Positions 54,391-64,000 of a stretch of DNA of 64,000 nt are shown piece by piece. Positions within the stretch are counted from its first letter, which is position 1; each line of letters begins with the position of its first letter. The position numbers were made by a program, and so were the translations under genes. The notes under the pieces were generated by a model, which did no database searches, had not been told where the DNA came from, and saw only the letters and a program-made list of their open reading frames with translations. Source of the stretch: Neoechinorhynchus agilis (taxonomy: Eukaryota > Acanthocephala); contig CM121342.1 of NCBI GenBank assembly GCA_051530055.1, positions 7,440,001 through 7,504,000 of the forward strand, written 5' to 3'.

Positions 54391-55311
54391 CACCTCTTCT
54401 AAGCAATGGGAAATTGACTAAATTATGTCATAAGAAAAATTATTACAAATCGCGTTTGTCATCTTCGTACTGAGCTCACGAATATTTTAAAATAATTCGA
54501 ATCGCTATAGATAACGAAGCGTAAACATTATTGCGATATATTTTAAACTTGTTCATATTTTAGAAACAATAAAGCGAGCTTTAAATCTTACTTTTCAAAC
54601 TGGCGAATGCAAGGTTGCGTTTGAGTTGTTCATTTTTTCGGAAAGATTTTTATTCACAAAATAAAGGCTTATTTAATTTTTGTGGTGAACAAATATTTCA
54701 GAAAATTCGACAAGGATGCATTCGTCCCATTAAAATCGACTGTCTAACTTTATGTTCTAAGATGTATTTCCAATGAGGTTGAAGTTTCCGCTGCAGTTCA
54801 TAAAGGTCCGCATCCCAAAAAGAGGGAGCATAAGAACTAGCAACATTAAACGAAGAAGCATCAAGCTTTTGATTTGGATCGACTGAATAGAAGATATGAT
54901 CACTGCATGCAGTTGTAATTATGTAATCTACCATAACGCAGAAAATCGTAGGTTCCAGGTCTTGTCCAATCTTCATGTTAATACACGACCTACGTTTAAT
55001 CCTTAGCTTATTACCACATTGGTCCACATTACGGGATGAATCATATAAATTTTCCTTGAGGACGTCGTAATCAAAACAATCATTGTTCATCGTTGTAGAA
55101 GACGAAGATCTTCGATGTGTATTTAGAATGGCTAAATCTACGATCGATATGAATCCAAGAAGAAGTAGGAGAATCATTGTTGTTTTGTGCACCTTTTTAC
55201 TATGCGATGCGCCATCTTAAATATAAAATTCGTGCTCATTTAACCACAAAAGACTGTCAAGGTTTTTTGGATAATGCACATTTGGGTTTATGGACTGAAG
55301 CGACGAAAATA
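54391..55311. repeat. Left arm of a ~0.92-kb inverted duplication
   Basis: The reverse complement of 59401-60329, with only a few differences (e.g. CACAAAAGAC against CACAAACGAC). It contains a complete gene. Arm ends are sharp: the left end is at GCCTAATT and the right end inside GAAGCGACGAAAATA, next to the 172-bp array. Confidence 0.97.
54698..55177 (-). CDS. Small secreted protein, copy 1 of an identical pair
   Basis: 159 codons from ATG at 55177; a GTG five codons upstream extends the frame, but the ATG gives a standard signal peptide (MILLLLLGFISIVDLAIL). The mature protein has a Ser/Thr stretch (RRSSSSTTMNN), five or so cysteines (NDCFDYDVL, DQCGNKL, RRSCINM, IFCVM, TTACSDH) and a C-terminal MHPCRIF. 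Identical in sequence to copy 2 at 59535-60014. TATATTTAAG lies about 40 bp upstream and AATAAA follows the stop. Family not recognised; the Cys-rich secreted form suggests an extracellular role. Confidence 0.8.
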   Translation of the reverse strand: MILLLLLGFISIVDLAILNTHRRSSSSTTMNNDCFDYDVLKENLYDSSRNVDQCGNKLRIKRRSCINMKIGQDLEPTIFCVMVDYIITTACSDHIFYSVDPNQKLDASSFNVASSYAPSFWDADLYELQRKLQPHWKYILEHKVRQSILMGRMHPCRIF

Positions 55312-56035
55312 GCTTGAAGCATTCAAGACTCATTGACGAAACGGACAAGGTGACTTATCGCATTTTTTCAGTGTGAAGTTTGCGTCTTTTTCATCGAACA
55401 ATAAAACTCTTTAAAACTTAAAATACTGTCGCATCTATTTAACTGGGGAATTTTTGGACCATTTGACTGAAACGACGAAAATGCCTTAAAGCATTCAAGA
55501 CTCATTGACGAAACGGACAAGGTGACTTATCGCATTTTTTCAGTGTGAAGTTTGCGTCTTTTTCATCGAACAATAAAACCCTTTAAAACTTAAAATACTG
55601 TCACGTCTATTTAACTGGGGAATTTTTGGACCATTTGACTGAAACGACGAAAATGCCTTAAAGCATTCAAGACTCATTGACGAAACGGACAAGGTGACTT
55701 ATCGCATTTTTTCAGTGTGAAGTTTGCGTCTTTTTCATCGAACAATAAAACTCTTTAAAACTTAAAATACTGTCACGTCTATTTAACTGGGGAATTTTTG
55801 GACCATTTGACTGAAACGACGAAAATACCTTGAAACATTCAAGACTCATTGACGAAACGGACAAGGTGACTTATCGCATTTTCGGTATGAAGTTTGCACT
55901 TTTTCATCGAACAATAAACCCATTAAAACTTAAAATACTGTCACGTCTATTTAACTGGGGCATTTTTGGACCATTTGACTGAAACGACGAAAATACCTTT
56001 AAGCATTCAAGACTCATTGGCGAAACGGACAAGGT
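55312..56035 (+). repeat. Tandem repeat, ~172-bp unit, about four copies
   Basis: ATTCAAGACTCATTGACG recurs at about 55321, 55493, 55665, 55838 and 56005. Units contain GGACAAGGTGACTTATCGC, TTTTCAGTGTGAAGTTTGCG, ACTTAAAATACTGTCACG and TTTAACTGGGGAATTTTTGG. The sequence TGGACTGAAGCGACGAAAAT in the upstream part of the secreted-protein gene is itself part of this unit, so the array seems to have grown from that gene's 5' flank. Confidence 0.93.
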
Positions 56036-57010
56036 GTCGAAATTCCTCGATAGTTTCAACATATGGATCTATCTTCCTTTTGAATATTGATATGATGACT
56101 GCATTCAGTAAGAGTGGTATCTTCAGAGTCCCATATTTTGAGAATGATCAGGTGGAGCTTTGTTCGGACTTCATTTCCTCCTTACTTGAACAGTAGAGCG
56201 GGTATGTCGTCTCTTCAGAAAGGATTTATTGTTCTTGAGTTGTCTGATGGCTCGTCTCAATTTATCAAGAGTAGGCGTGGAATTTCATTCGAAATTGCTG
56301 GAGGAGACTCAAAGAATCTGGGTATGCTGCTGGTGATGAGTCGAGGAGAGTGCAGAAGTGGTTCCTCTAGCGGTCGCGGATTCCTGTGGAGTATGGCCAA
56401 AAATGGCATGAGCACCAGCGAAGAAATTCCTAATCTGGTGGCGGTCAGCATGTTGTAGTAGTTTATTGGACTTAACGACTTACCAGTGATTTTGAATTTG
56501 GCGAATGTGATTTTGAGTGAGTGCTTTCGTTTAAAACAAAAATTAAGACCACCAGAGAACGAACAGACATTGCGCGCATACAACGTCGAGTTTTTATTCG
56601 AGAATGACGTCACTTTTAATTATTACGCGCGCGAAATTTTTTTTATGTCGGTGTCCACTTCGAACGTTGGTTTGGAACGTAATAAAGAAAACCAATTAAT
56701 GGAAAACTAACAGCTTCACAAGTCCGTGTCACGATCCTTCTAAGCTGCACAACTTGAATGCTTTGAGGGCCCGGTCGATTTTACGTGCCCAGAACTGATG
56801 CAGTTTGCTCAGAGATCTGAGAAAGCTTTATATAAAATCAAGACGTTGTTCCGCTGGACGGCCTCTGAAGTAAAAACCAGGCCGGATATAGCCCACGTAT
56901 TCCAGATTAATTTAACATCTTTAGTATTTATTGCTTTAGCCTGTGTCACTTTTAAAAGCTTCTTGGGTTTATTCACATCGTCTTAAGAGCTACAATTTTT
57001 GATAAACGTG
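56036..57010. other. Unassigned region with several open frames
   Basis: Open frames on both strands (plus 56114-56458; minus 56257-56613, 118 codons) show no domain I know. Composition between 56200 and 56450 is more G-rich on the plus strand, like a decayed retroelement. The phrase CCCGGTCGATTTTACGTGCC at 56768 also occurs at 46906. Confidence 0.3.
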
Positions 57011-58040
57011 TACCCAAGAATTTCTACTTTATTTTGAACGATCACCGCATCAAGCGTTTAATATTCTTTCCAAAATTTTATTATCTTGCGTTCCCCTAAA
57101 GTGAAACGAGAGTTTAAAACTTACTTAGTCTTTGATGTTATGGTCTAACCTTATTTGAGGTTGGTATTTATGTAAAAAAATAAGCAACGACGATGAAATA
57201 GCTATTGTCATGTTTCTGCCTTACTAAACTAATTATTTTTCTGCCCTTTCCCTCGATCAGCTTTCTTTTAAATTTTGTCATATCGATTTTGGAACTAAAC
57301 TGAATAATTTACTGTTCATGTAGCTTCTTATGCATTTTCAAAGTGTAATCTTGCAAAACCATCTATAATAATTGTACATATTAAAGGAATGATTTCATTG
57401 TGGCCAAAACCCCAACGAAAATTCTAGAAATATCACATGTAAATAATTCGGTCTAAAAAGTCATTATAGCTATCATTTTCGAAAAGGTGCTGCCGCCTCC
57501 AACTAGAAATGTAGTTTGCATTACCAAAAGTGGGTTTCAAGGTAATCACAACGGGTTTGCGCATGTCTAGCTTTAATCTATTGGCTTCGCATCGATTGCA
57601 ATGCCATTCACTACTCAGAAATGTAGTGATCATAATCCCGGGTAGAAGATATTAAATTGAGATACTCCGCGAAAGCCTGTAAAGAAGACTTAAATAACGA
57701 CTGATAATACGAAACTTCCTCGCGAAATATCTCATTTAAATGAAATAGTTTTTATCCAAGATTATGATCACCACATCTCAAACTCTATCATCCCGAAGGA
57801 TTTTCTCTCGGTGACAATTTCCACTATTCTTTGCATATTTACAAATTTTCGACTGTACAGGTTTTTCGAAAGAGCGCGCTGCTTTATCAGTGGAATCGCA
57901 TTGGCCGAATGGACGCGATCATTTGCAATAAGGTATGAGTTTCATAGTAATCTAATTTGCATTCACTCTTCGATCATATTATTTGTTCGCCGATAAATTC
58001 GTGTCAATCTCGTAATCGGAACAGATCTTGACATATATAA
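57011..58040. other. Intergenic with a decayed foldback of the hammerhead-like family
   Basis: At 57655-57745 GAGATACTCCGCGA faces TCGCGAAATATCTC, and between them CTGATAATACGAAAC...CTCGCGAAAT keeps the outline of the core seen at 6905-6937. CCCGAAGGATTTTCTCTCGG (57788) is shared with the 39.9-41.5 kb array and 7.0 kb. No gene. Confidence 0.5.
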
Positions 58041-58182
58041 AAACGATTTTAATTTTAAAACCCTTGCAAAACCGCTCAGCGGTGATTAACTAGCATATTA
58101 TAAATTTACACTGCAATACATTTCATGTTTCATTAATTCGGAATGTCCAGCCATTTTTTCAACCTTGCAAATCAATTGCACA

Positions 58183-58884
58183 TCATTTCAATGTATCTTC
58201 CTCCAGATTCAAGGTCCATAATAAAGAAGAAACCGGTGTACACTTCACAGAGCAATCAACATTCGATGGTCGATCACATACTTGCTTATCAAAATCGAAT
58301 CGATTACCAGCAGGGCAGTACAATTCAGTAATCGGGTTTGCTTTGCAAAAAAAGAACGACTTGCAATTATTCTCGTAATTGGGTTCGTGATCTTTTCCAC
58401 ACAGACATATCTTAGCAGGTTCTGTGGTGCTCTCGGTTGCTGACTCGGTGGTACTCTCAGTGGTTGACATTGTAGTGCTCTCGGTTGTTGATTCGGTGGT
58501 ACTCTCGGTTGTTGACTCTGCTGTGCTTTCGGTCGCTGACTCTGTGATGCTCTCGGTTGTTGACTCAGTGGTGCTATCAGTGGTTGACTCTGTAGTGCTC
58601 TCGGTTGTTGGATCTGTGGTGCTCTCGATTGTTGACTCTGTGGTGCTATCAGATGTGGACTGGCTAGTGGATATTGTTGTGGTCTTCTCAGTGGATGTAC
58701 TTCCCGTTATGGAACTTAGGATTGTTGATTGCGTGACTGAAGGTGTTGTGGTCGTGATAAAAGATACGTTGTTGCTCGTAGAAGCATTTATTCTTGAATT
58801 TGTGAAAGCAACGGATAGTACGGAGGCTACCACAGCAATTGCTAATAAAGCATTGCAGCATAAAATGAAACAGAAAAGACCCAT
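58183..58884 (-). CDS. Mucin-like protein E with CBM14 chitin-binding domain, intact
   Basis: 233 codons on the minus strand, ATG at 58884. Signal peptide MGLFCFILCCNALLAIAVVA; Thr-rich lead; about 95 residues of STTES repeats; C-terminal CBM14 with six cysteines (CLCGKDHEPNYENNCKSFFF, CPAG, CDRPSNVDC) and a short tail ending LNLEEDTLK. It is nearly identical to mucin C over the C-terminal 75 residues, but its repeat zone is far shorter and its start is sound, so it is the best candidate for the functional family member. It lies between the two arms of the inverted secreted-protein duplication. The product would bind chitin in an extracellular matrix or gut/egg coat. Confidence 0.88.
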   Translation of the reverse strand: MGLFCFILCCNALLAIAVVASVLSVAFTNSRINASTSNNVSFITTTTPSVTQSTILSSITGSTSTEKTTTISTSQSTSDSTTESTIESTTDPTTESTTESTTDSTTESTTESITESATESTAESTTESTTESTTESTTMSTTESTTESATESTTEPAKICLCGKDHEPNYENNCKSFFFCKANPITELYCPAGNRFDFDKQVCDRPSNVDCSVKCTPVSSLLWTLNLEEDTLK

Positions 58885-58904
58885 TCGATTTCTAGATTAG
58901 GATT

Positions 58905-59165
58905 TCAAACATCGATTTTATTAGAACCTTGCGTACCTTCGTTTCTGTTTTACTTCATCTTCGTTTCGAAAGCGTACAAAATATGGACTTTGTGGAAAAA
59001 GCATTTCAGGCCGTCTGACAAGGAGTTTGTCGATCCTTTCGTTTTGTAGGATTATCAAAGAAAATGATTAAGATGAACTCACTGTATAAGAGCTCATTGC
59101 TGATTCACTTTAGTTTTCATCTTCAAGTTAAAGTAGAAATTCCGGGAGGAACGTCGTAAATAGCT
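58905..59165 (-). promoter_or_regulatory. Mucin-family 5' block, segment 3, upstream of gene E
   Basis: The reverse complement of segment 3 (31100-31380, 37375-37640, 11150-11430), placed just upstream of gene E as in the other members. Includes AATCGATGTTTGAAATCC and GTACGCAAGGTTCTAATAAA, with insertions relative to C and D. Segment 1 is absent here. Confidence 0.6.
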
Positions 59166-59400
59166 TTGTAAGCTTAGTCATAGAAGTGGGTGTAAGCTTA
59201 ATCTAGTCATCGTATTACTTTAAGTCTGGAATCCAGAAACTAAAACCAAGTGAGAACGCGATTACATTAAGATTGCGATCGATTTAGCCCATGAGTACCA
59301 TATTAATTTAACATTTTTAATTATTATGCCGAGTTGGTATGTGCGACTTTTAGAAAGTTTGCTTAAAGTTGTTCAGGTGAACGGTCTCCGGAGTCCAAGG
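59166..59400. other. Intergenic spacer
   Basis: Spacer between the mucin E promoter block and the right inverted arm; nothing recognised. Confidence 0.3.
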
Positions 59401-60329
59401 TATTTTCGTCGCTTCAGTCCATAAACCCAAATGTGCATTATCCAAAAAACCTTGACAGTCGTTTGTGGTTAAATGAGCACGAATTTTATATTTAAGATGG
59501 CGCATCGCATAGTAAAAAGGTGCACAAAACAACAATGATTCTCCTACTTCTTCTTGGATTCATATCGATCGTAGATTTAGCCATTCTAAATACACATCGA
59601 AGATCTTCGTCTTCTACAACGATGAACAATGATTGTTTTGATTACGACGTCCTCAAGGAAAATTTATATGATTCATCCCGTAATGTGGACCAATGTGGTA
59701 ATAAGCTAAGGATTAAACGTAGGTCGTGTATTAACATGAAGATTGGACAAGACCTGGAACCTACGATTTTCTGCGTTATGGTAGATTACATAATTACAAC
59801 TGCATGCAGTGATCATATCTTCTATTCAGTCGATCCAAATCAAAAGCTTGATGCTTCTTCGTTTAATGTTGCTAGTTCTTATGCTCCCTCTTTTTGGGAT
59901 GCGGACCTTTATGAACTGCAGCGGAAACTTCAACCTCATTGGAAATACATCTTAGAACATAAAGTTAGACAGTCGATTTTAATGGGACGAATGCATCCTT
60001 GTCGAATTTTCTGAAATATTTGTTCACCACAAAAATTAAATAAGCCTTTATTTTGTGAATAAAAATCTTTCCGAAAAAATGAACAACTCAAACGCAACCT
60101 TGCATTCGCCAGTTTGAAAAGTAAGATTTAAAGCTCGCTTTATTGTTTCTAAAATATGAACAAGTTTAAAATATATCGCAATAATGTTTACGCTTCGTTA
60201 TCTATAGCGATTCGAATTATTTTAAAATATTCGTGAGCTCAGTACGAAGATGACAAACGCGATTTGTAATAATTTTTCTTATGGCATAATTTAGTCCATT
60301 TCCCATTGCTTAGAAGAGGTGAAATTAGG
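59401..60329. repeat. Right arm of the ~0.92-kb inverted duplication
   Basis: Mirror of 54391-55311, separated from it by 4.1 kb that holds a tandem array, unassigned DNA and mucin E. It contains copy 2 of the secreted-protein gene. Confidence 0.97.
59535..60014 (+). CDS. Small secreted protein, copy 2 of an identical pair
   Basis: Same 159-residue product as 54698-55177, without amino-acid differences that I can find. TATATTTAAG (about 59489) lies ~45 bp before the ATG, and GAATAAAAA (60056) follows the stop. Copies 1 and 2 are divergent in the sense that their 5' ends face each other across the 4.1-kb spacer. Identity points to recent duplication or gene conversion. Confidence 0.8.
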   Translation: MILLLLLGFISIVDLAILNTHRRSSSSTTMNNDCFDYDVLKENLYDSSRNVDQCGNKLRIKRRSCINMKIGQDLEPTIFCVMVDYIITTACSDHIFYSVDPNQKLDASSFNVASSYAPSFWDADLYELQRKLQPHWKYILEHKVRQSILMGRMHPCRIF

Positions 60330-60339
60330 CTCCACAAAA

Positions 60340-62175
60340 AATCCTTGCTACAAACTGAGTGCCAGAAATAACAACATTGGCTACAAAAACCCTTCGAATA
60401 AGCAGTCTCTTTTCCAAAAGAAGAAGGGAAAATCAGGCGAAGAGTTCGGCGATTCTTTACTTTATTGTTTGAAGATTTTATTTTTTAAACAATAATTTAA
60501 CTTTTCTAGGTTTTACAATAATAAAGCACAAAACGTCCAATCACCACCTCCCGCCGAATTCCAGCTTTTGTCCTTCCTCGACTGTCGCTATCACGCTAGC
60601 AGCATTGCCTCGTTGTACTGCGAGCGAGATATTTTGTCGAAGGAATACACCTGCTCGTGCGTCGCCGGTCGTTTCTCTCAATTTTTTCGAGAGATCCTGG
60701 AGCAGAGAGAGTACCAAGCTGCCAAGCGCTCCATGCGTCTCTACTCCGAAGGGGACAAAATAGTGAGCCCTCGATAAGTGAAGATATTTCCGTATTTTCC
60801 TCCCTTTCGCTGCACTGGCGGCACCACCGGCGATTTCGAGGGAGTAGGGAATGTTGCTTACTGCGAGGGACGTGGCGTCCCAGAGAAGGCATTTGCTCCC
60901 GCCCCGGAAAGATCGAAATTCCATCGGGGCTACGGCCGTCTAGTCGACAAAGGTGGGCGAGTTCCAGGATGTTCGGGAAGTTCGCCGTTCTCAACGCCCG
61001 AGAAATTGCGTTATTGATTTCAGAATGGCGTGAGAACCTTCCTACTGACCTTCTGCAGACGAGACCGTGTCGCCCGAAGGCATCAACCAAAGACCCACAT
61101 CGACAGCGATGGGGCGTGCATATCGGGAGACCAAGTCTTTAGGACACTGCGATCATCGTTACCTCATCAGTAAGAAGAGTTCCCACTGATGCCAGAGGAA
61201 CAGCCTCCAACCACGCCCCAGATTCTCGTGTCGAAACTGCCAACAATATAGCTCGGACGACCCCATCGCGAGAACCGGAAAGTAGAGAGCTGTGAGCTCT
61301 CGCGACAAGAGGTCCGTCCCAGATCGATGGCTGAGGCCATTCACGGGAACGTGGTTGGCGCAAGTTTCACCGGGATAAATACATAAATATTTTTTAAGGA
61401 CGTAAAATGAGTTATTTGCTTCCTGCATAACATTTTCCACTATTGATTGAGGTGACGAGCGAAATGTTGACACTTGCCATCCTCAATCTTTACAATCTGG
61501 ATTCTAATGCCCCTGCAATCGATCCCAGGCATTTGGTATATTCCACTTCTACAGTCCAATTAATTACAATGTCGGTTTATCAATGGAAAAAAAGTCCATC
61601 ATTAACTTCAAATCGTTTCAAGATCCTTCGCAATTCGTCTTCGGTCAAACGAAAGGTTCTGATCAAACAGTGGAAGCAATACACGGCTACAATTATGAAG
61701 GAGATACAATGCAAAATGCTATTTTGTTGAATTTGCAAAATCTCCTAGAATTCAATATGAAGATCTTGAAACGGATGATGCCGTGTTGCTTTGTTAGAAG
61801 GACATAACAATGTCCAATAATTTCGCAAAAGTGAATCCATCAGAATTGACGATTTTGTGTGAATCTCTGTGGTGCTGCATAACATCTTTCCAATTAAAAT
61901 GTGCGTACAAAACGGAGCATTTTGCCTGATTTTCCCTTCTTTTCTTGGAAAAGAGACTGCTTACTGGGAGACAGTCATCACAGATTGGAATCTTCGCTTT
62001 CCCTTTAGTTCTTCACTGCTAAATCTTATTACGGTTTCTGGAAATGACTCCGGGTTCTTGTAAAGCGATCTCTGCAATGCGTTAGACAGCCGAGAAGCGC
62101 ACTTTCATGATTGAATGACACACCAGTAGAGAACGAGAGTTGGTAATTTTGGCACTCAGTTTGTAGCATTAACAG
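60340..62175. repeat. Inverted-repeat pair flanking 1.6 kb
   Basis: 60345-60465 (GCTACAAACTGAGTGCCA, AAGCAGTCTCTTTTCCAA, AGAAGGGAAAATCAGGC) returns inverted at 61915-62170, where about 130 extra bases split the repeat. Between them lies the R2-like fragment and unassigned DNA. It could be a composite transposon or a coincidental pair of insertions. Confidence 0.65.
60541..61140 (-). mobile_element. R2-like element, C-terminal endonuclease-like fragment
   Basis: The minus strand reads FGRHGLVCRRSVGRFSRHSE, NNAISRALRTANFPNILELA, DGRSPDGISIFPG, a Lys/Leu-Leu-Trp-Asp piece (GSKCLLWDATSLAV), then YFVPFGVETHGALGSLVLSL and GVFLRQNISLAVQRGNAASV. A PD followed about 12-14 residues later by D fits the restriction-like endonuclease motif of R2-group LINEs; that functional reading is inference. 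Frameshifts present. It is the same family block as 52.2-52.7 kb. Confidence 0.75.
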
Positions 62176-62430
62176 TGCATGAGAGGGATATCTCGACTGT
62201 TCTTTGTGCCGTAGTGCAATAAATAATCCTGGTCCCCCTGAGCGACACTGTCATCGTAGTAGTCGATTATTCATTTAAACTCTTTACCATAAGAAAAAGC
62301 GGAGAAAGCCCAAGAAGTAAAAAACGCAAATTTCCATATCACGCATTCACAATATCAGGGAATCTCGACGAAGAGATACGCAAGCACAACGCCTATTTCA
62401 ATCGAGTGATAACAATGGGCGATAAGTATT
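61141..62430. other. Unassigned, 5' flank of the K2P gene
   Basis: 61410-61480 repeats 54235-54305. A frame at 61443-61730 has no domain. From 62290 the plus strand may hold part of the K2P 5' region: a frame reading KFPYHAFTISGNLDEEIRKH ends near the channel start but in another phase. Confidence 0.35.
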
Positions 62431-64000
62431 ATGAGTATCAAAACCGTACACAAATCAATCACTCGATCTGGATTAGTAATATTAGCCTTCGTCTATCTCC
62501 TCCTGGGTGCAACAATGTTTAATCGCATTGAGATGAAAAACAATACCGAACTTGAAAAACGAGTCCGTCTACAGTGCAAACAAATGCAACTAAAGTTCAA
62601 TTTTTCGATTAGAAGCCTAAAAGACACAGAGAGGGCAATCAATGGGTTGTCCGAATTAAACAACGAATCGTGGAATTATGCGTCCGCACTTTACTTCACG
62701 GTTGCAGTTGTGACCACAATCGGTGAGTACGAAGGCGGTATTTAATCTTCTTTTATTAATTACAAAACTAAATAACTTCTTTACAGGTTACGGAAATCTC
62801 ACGCCTCTAACAAAGTCAGGAAAAACGCTTTGTATGCTTTAAAATATCGATTCTCGACAAAATGCCAGTCAACGACGCATTCCTAAAAAATTAAGTTTAC
62901 TAACGAACTCGAAAACAAGGGCTTCTTCTAAGAACCCTATTCGCTGAAACCCGAGAAACGTAAAATTAAATTAGCTTAAAAGTTTTTACTTCGAGTAAGA
63001 GTTGTAATTTCTACACGAAATGGAATACACATTGTGCTGTTCTTTAAAAAAAATCTAGACTATGTTACTAATAAACAAATGTTGTAATCTTGAATGAGAG
63101 AATTTAGGCAATCCCATTTATCTAAATCATTGTTTTTAATCTTTTTTTAGTGAATCGGAAAATAGGTGTCCGTACCGCAATCAAAAGTGTCTCGATTTTT
63201 GACATGTGAAACAGAAAATACATTTTATTTTTGCATATTTGTTGTTTATGCGTAAGTTATTCACGTATTTTTTAAGTTTATTGTTAGTTTTGTTGCAAAT
63301 AACGCTAATTTCTGCAAAAATTTCTATATGTGCGAGGAGGTATCGGGGGAAATGTGATTGGAATTATTGTTTAGAAGTCTTCACTCGCGGTAAATGATTA
63401 TTTCGATTAAAAACGTTATGTGAACCTCGAAAGCGGTTCATCATCAGTTCTAAAATACCTCACCCACTTGTATTTTAGAACTGATGATGGTGAACCGATT
63501 TCGAGGTTCGCAGAAATGTTTTTAATGGAAAAGAAATCATTTACCGCGAGTGAAGACTTCTAAACAATAACTCCAACTTTCCAAAAAGATCTTCACCTTC
63601 CAATGAAGAGTTCGAAATTGAGGTCAGGTTTCAAAGATTATTTTGATGTTTCATTCCAAATTGCCAAGAATCGATAAAGTACGCGATTTGGGGAATTCCG
63701 TTGTGCATTGTGATGTTCCAAGCACTCAGTGAGAATATAAAAGAGCTAATTCAGCGGTTAGTGAGCTTTATTCACAGGAGGCTTCCGCTGTACTCACTAA
63801 AGCACAAACCATCGGCAAAGACTTGTTTACGCTTGATAAGCGGTGTACTAACGCTCATCGTTGTATCCGTAGGTATGTTAGTGTTCCATCAGTTTGAACA
63901 ATGGTCATATCTTGATTGCGTCTATTATTGTTTTGTAACGTTAACAACTATTGGTTTCGGAGACTATGTCGCCTTTCGTGAGGCTCGTTTCGTTGAACGT
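62431..64000 (+). CDS. TASK-type two-pore-domain potassium channel (KCNK3/9-like), interrupted, continues off right edge
   Basis: Exon 1 (62431-62722) starts MSIKTVHKSITRSGLVILAF. It carries TM1 (GLVILAFVYLLLGATMFNRI), an extracellular cap with Asn-X-Ser/Thr sites, and pore helix 1 (ASALYFTVAVVTTIG). A 64-bp intron (62723-62786) splits the filter; exon 2 (62787-62840) gives GYGNLTPLTKSGKTLCML. After an 839-bp insertion the frame resumes at 63681 (AIWGIPLCIVMFQALSENIK), then TM3 (GVLTLIVVSVGMLVFHQF) and pore 2 (YYCFVTLTTIGFGDYVAFRE). The FGDY filter and GIPL...MFQ are close to TASK channels. These set background K+ conductance at the plasma membrane. As it stands the exon is broken by the insertion (see 62841-63679); TM4 and the C-terminus lie beyond the window. 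Confidence 0.85.
62841..63679. mobile_element. TA-flanked TIR element inserted in a K2P exon
   Basis: The exon sequence ...ATGCTT-TA is followed by 839 bp and then TA-CGCGATTTGG. Taking out the insert and one TA gives CTT-TAC-GCG (Leu-Tyr-Ala), exactly what K2P channels have (CML-Y-A-x-x-GIPL). The insert's ends are inverted repeats: AAATATCGATTCTCGACAA at the left, and the reverse complement of the right end reads CTTTATCGATTCTTGGCAA (14 of 16 identical from the fourth base). TA duplication plus TIRs are hallmarks of Tc1/mariner-type or similar MITEs. No transposase is visible. It does not begin with GT, so a normal intron is unlikely. It contains a foldback at 63357-63575. Confidence 0.85.
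63357..63575. repeat. Foldback with hammerhead-like core, inside the K2P insertion
   Basis: The left arm 63364-63460 (TTGTTTAGAAGTCTTCACTC, GCGGTAAATGATT, GGTTCATCATCAGTTCTAAA) returns inverted at 63470-63572. The right arm reads CTGATGA, a GGTGAACC/GGTTCGC stem, A, GAAATG (63481-63518). Same family as 39415-39591. Confidence 0.9.

Noticed and set aside
61443-61807. Two overlapping plus-strand frames (95 and 74 codons)
   Set aside because: No signal peptide, domain or repeat support. They lie in repeat-derived DNA shared with 54.2 kb.
62841-63679. Ordinary spliceosomal intron in the K2P gene
   Set aside because: The 5' edge is TA-AAATAT with no GT at a frame-compatible position. Tested alternatives (GT at 62831, acceptors before 63681) break the frame, while TA duplication and TIRs explain the insert.

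Overview
The window looks like animal nuclear DNA, AT-rich, with very short spliced introns (about 41-64 bp, GT...AG with T-rich acceptors) and several clearly animal genes. The fragment of nematode-style cuticle collagen, the mucin/chitin-binding proteins and the compact introns favour a nematode or another small-genome ecdysozoan. Nothing in the window fixes the species.

Recognisable host genes are few and scattered. They are the N-terminus of a Mi-2/CHD3-CHD4 chromatin remodeller (1-999, minus strand, running off the left edge), an intronless secreted leucine-rich-repeat protein (14409-16430), a decayed collagen (about 18.0-18.4 kb), a decayed multi-exon membrane protein (21.5-23.6 kb), a family of Thr/Ser-rich mucins with a C-terminal chitin-binding domain (31.4, 37.7 and 58.2 kb, with remnants at 11.4 and 29.5 kb), the mitochondrial chaperone Tim8 (38825-39097), an N-terminal piece of the Rab3GAP non-catalytic subunit (41.7-43.4 kb), a secreted protein of unknown function (47919-48473), an identical pair of small secreted proteins on two facing ~0.92 kb inverted arms (54.4-55.3 and 59.4-60.3 kb), and a TASK-type two-pore potassium channel (62431 to the right edge).

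Between the genes lies a dense graveyard of repeats. There are six sizeable tandem arrays (units about 156, 175, 193, 155 and 172 bp, plus coding TES repeats). At least five pieces of Penelope-like elements are present (RT and GIY-YIG domains). Non-LTR elements of several families occur: one with zinc-knuckle ORF1, AP-endonuclease and RT; an RTE-like one; a Jockey/CR1-like one; and one whose C-terminus looks like an R2-type restriction-like endonuclease. A tRNA-derived SINE-like insert sits inside a Penelope element, and there are many foldback or TIR elements.

The most striking signals are four. (1) A recurrent foldback family carries a hammerhead-ribozyme-like core (CTGANGA - stem - GAAA) shared with the Penelope 3' tails. 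(2) An 839-bp element flanked by TA duplications sits inside a conserved exon of the K2P channel; removing it restores the reading frame exactly. (3) A mucin family shares one mobile-looking 5' block and exchanges C-terminal modules. (4) A perfectly preserved inverted gene duplication has one copy of the mucin gene trapped between its arms.
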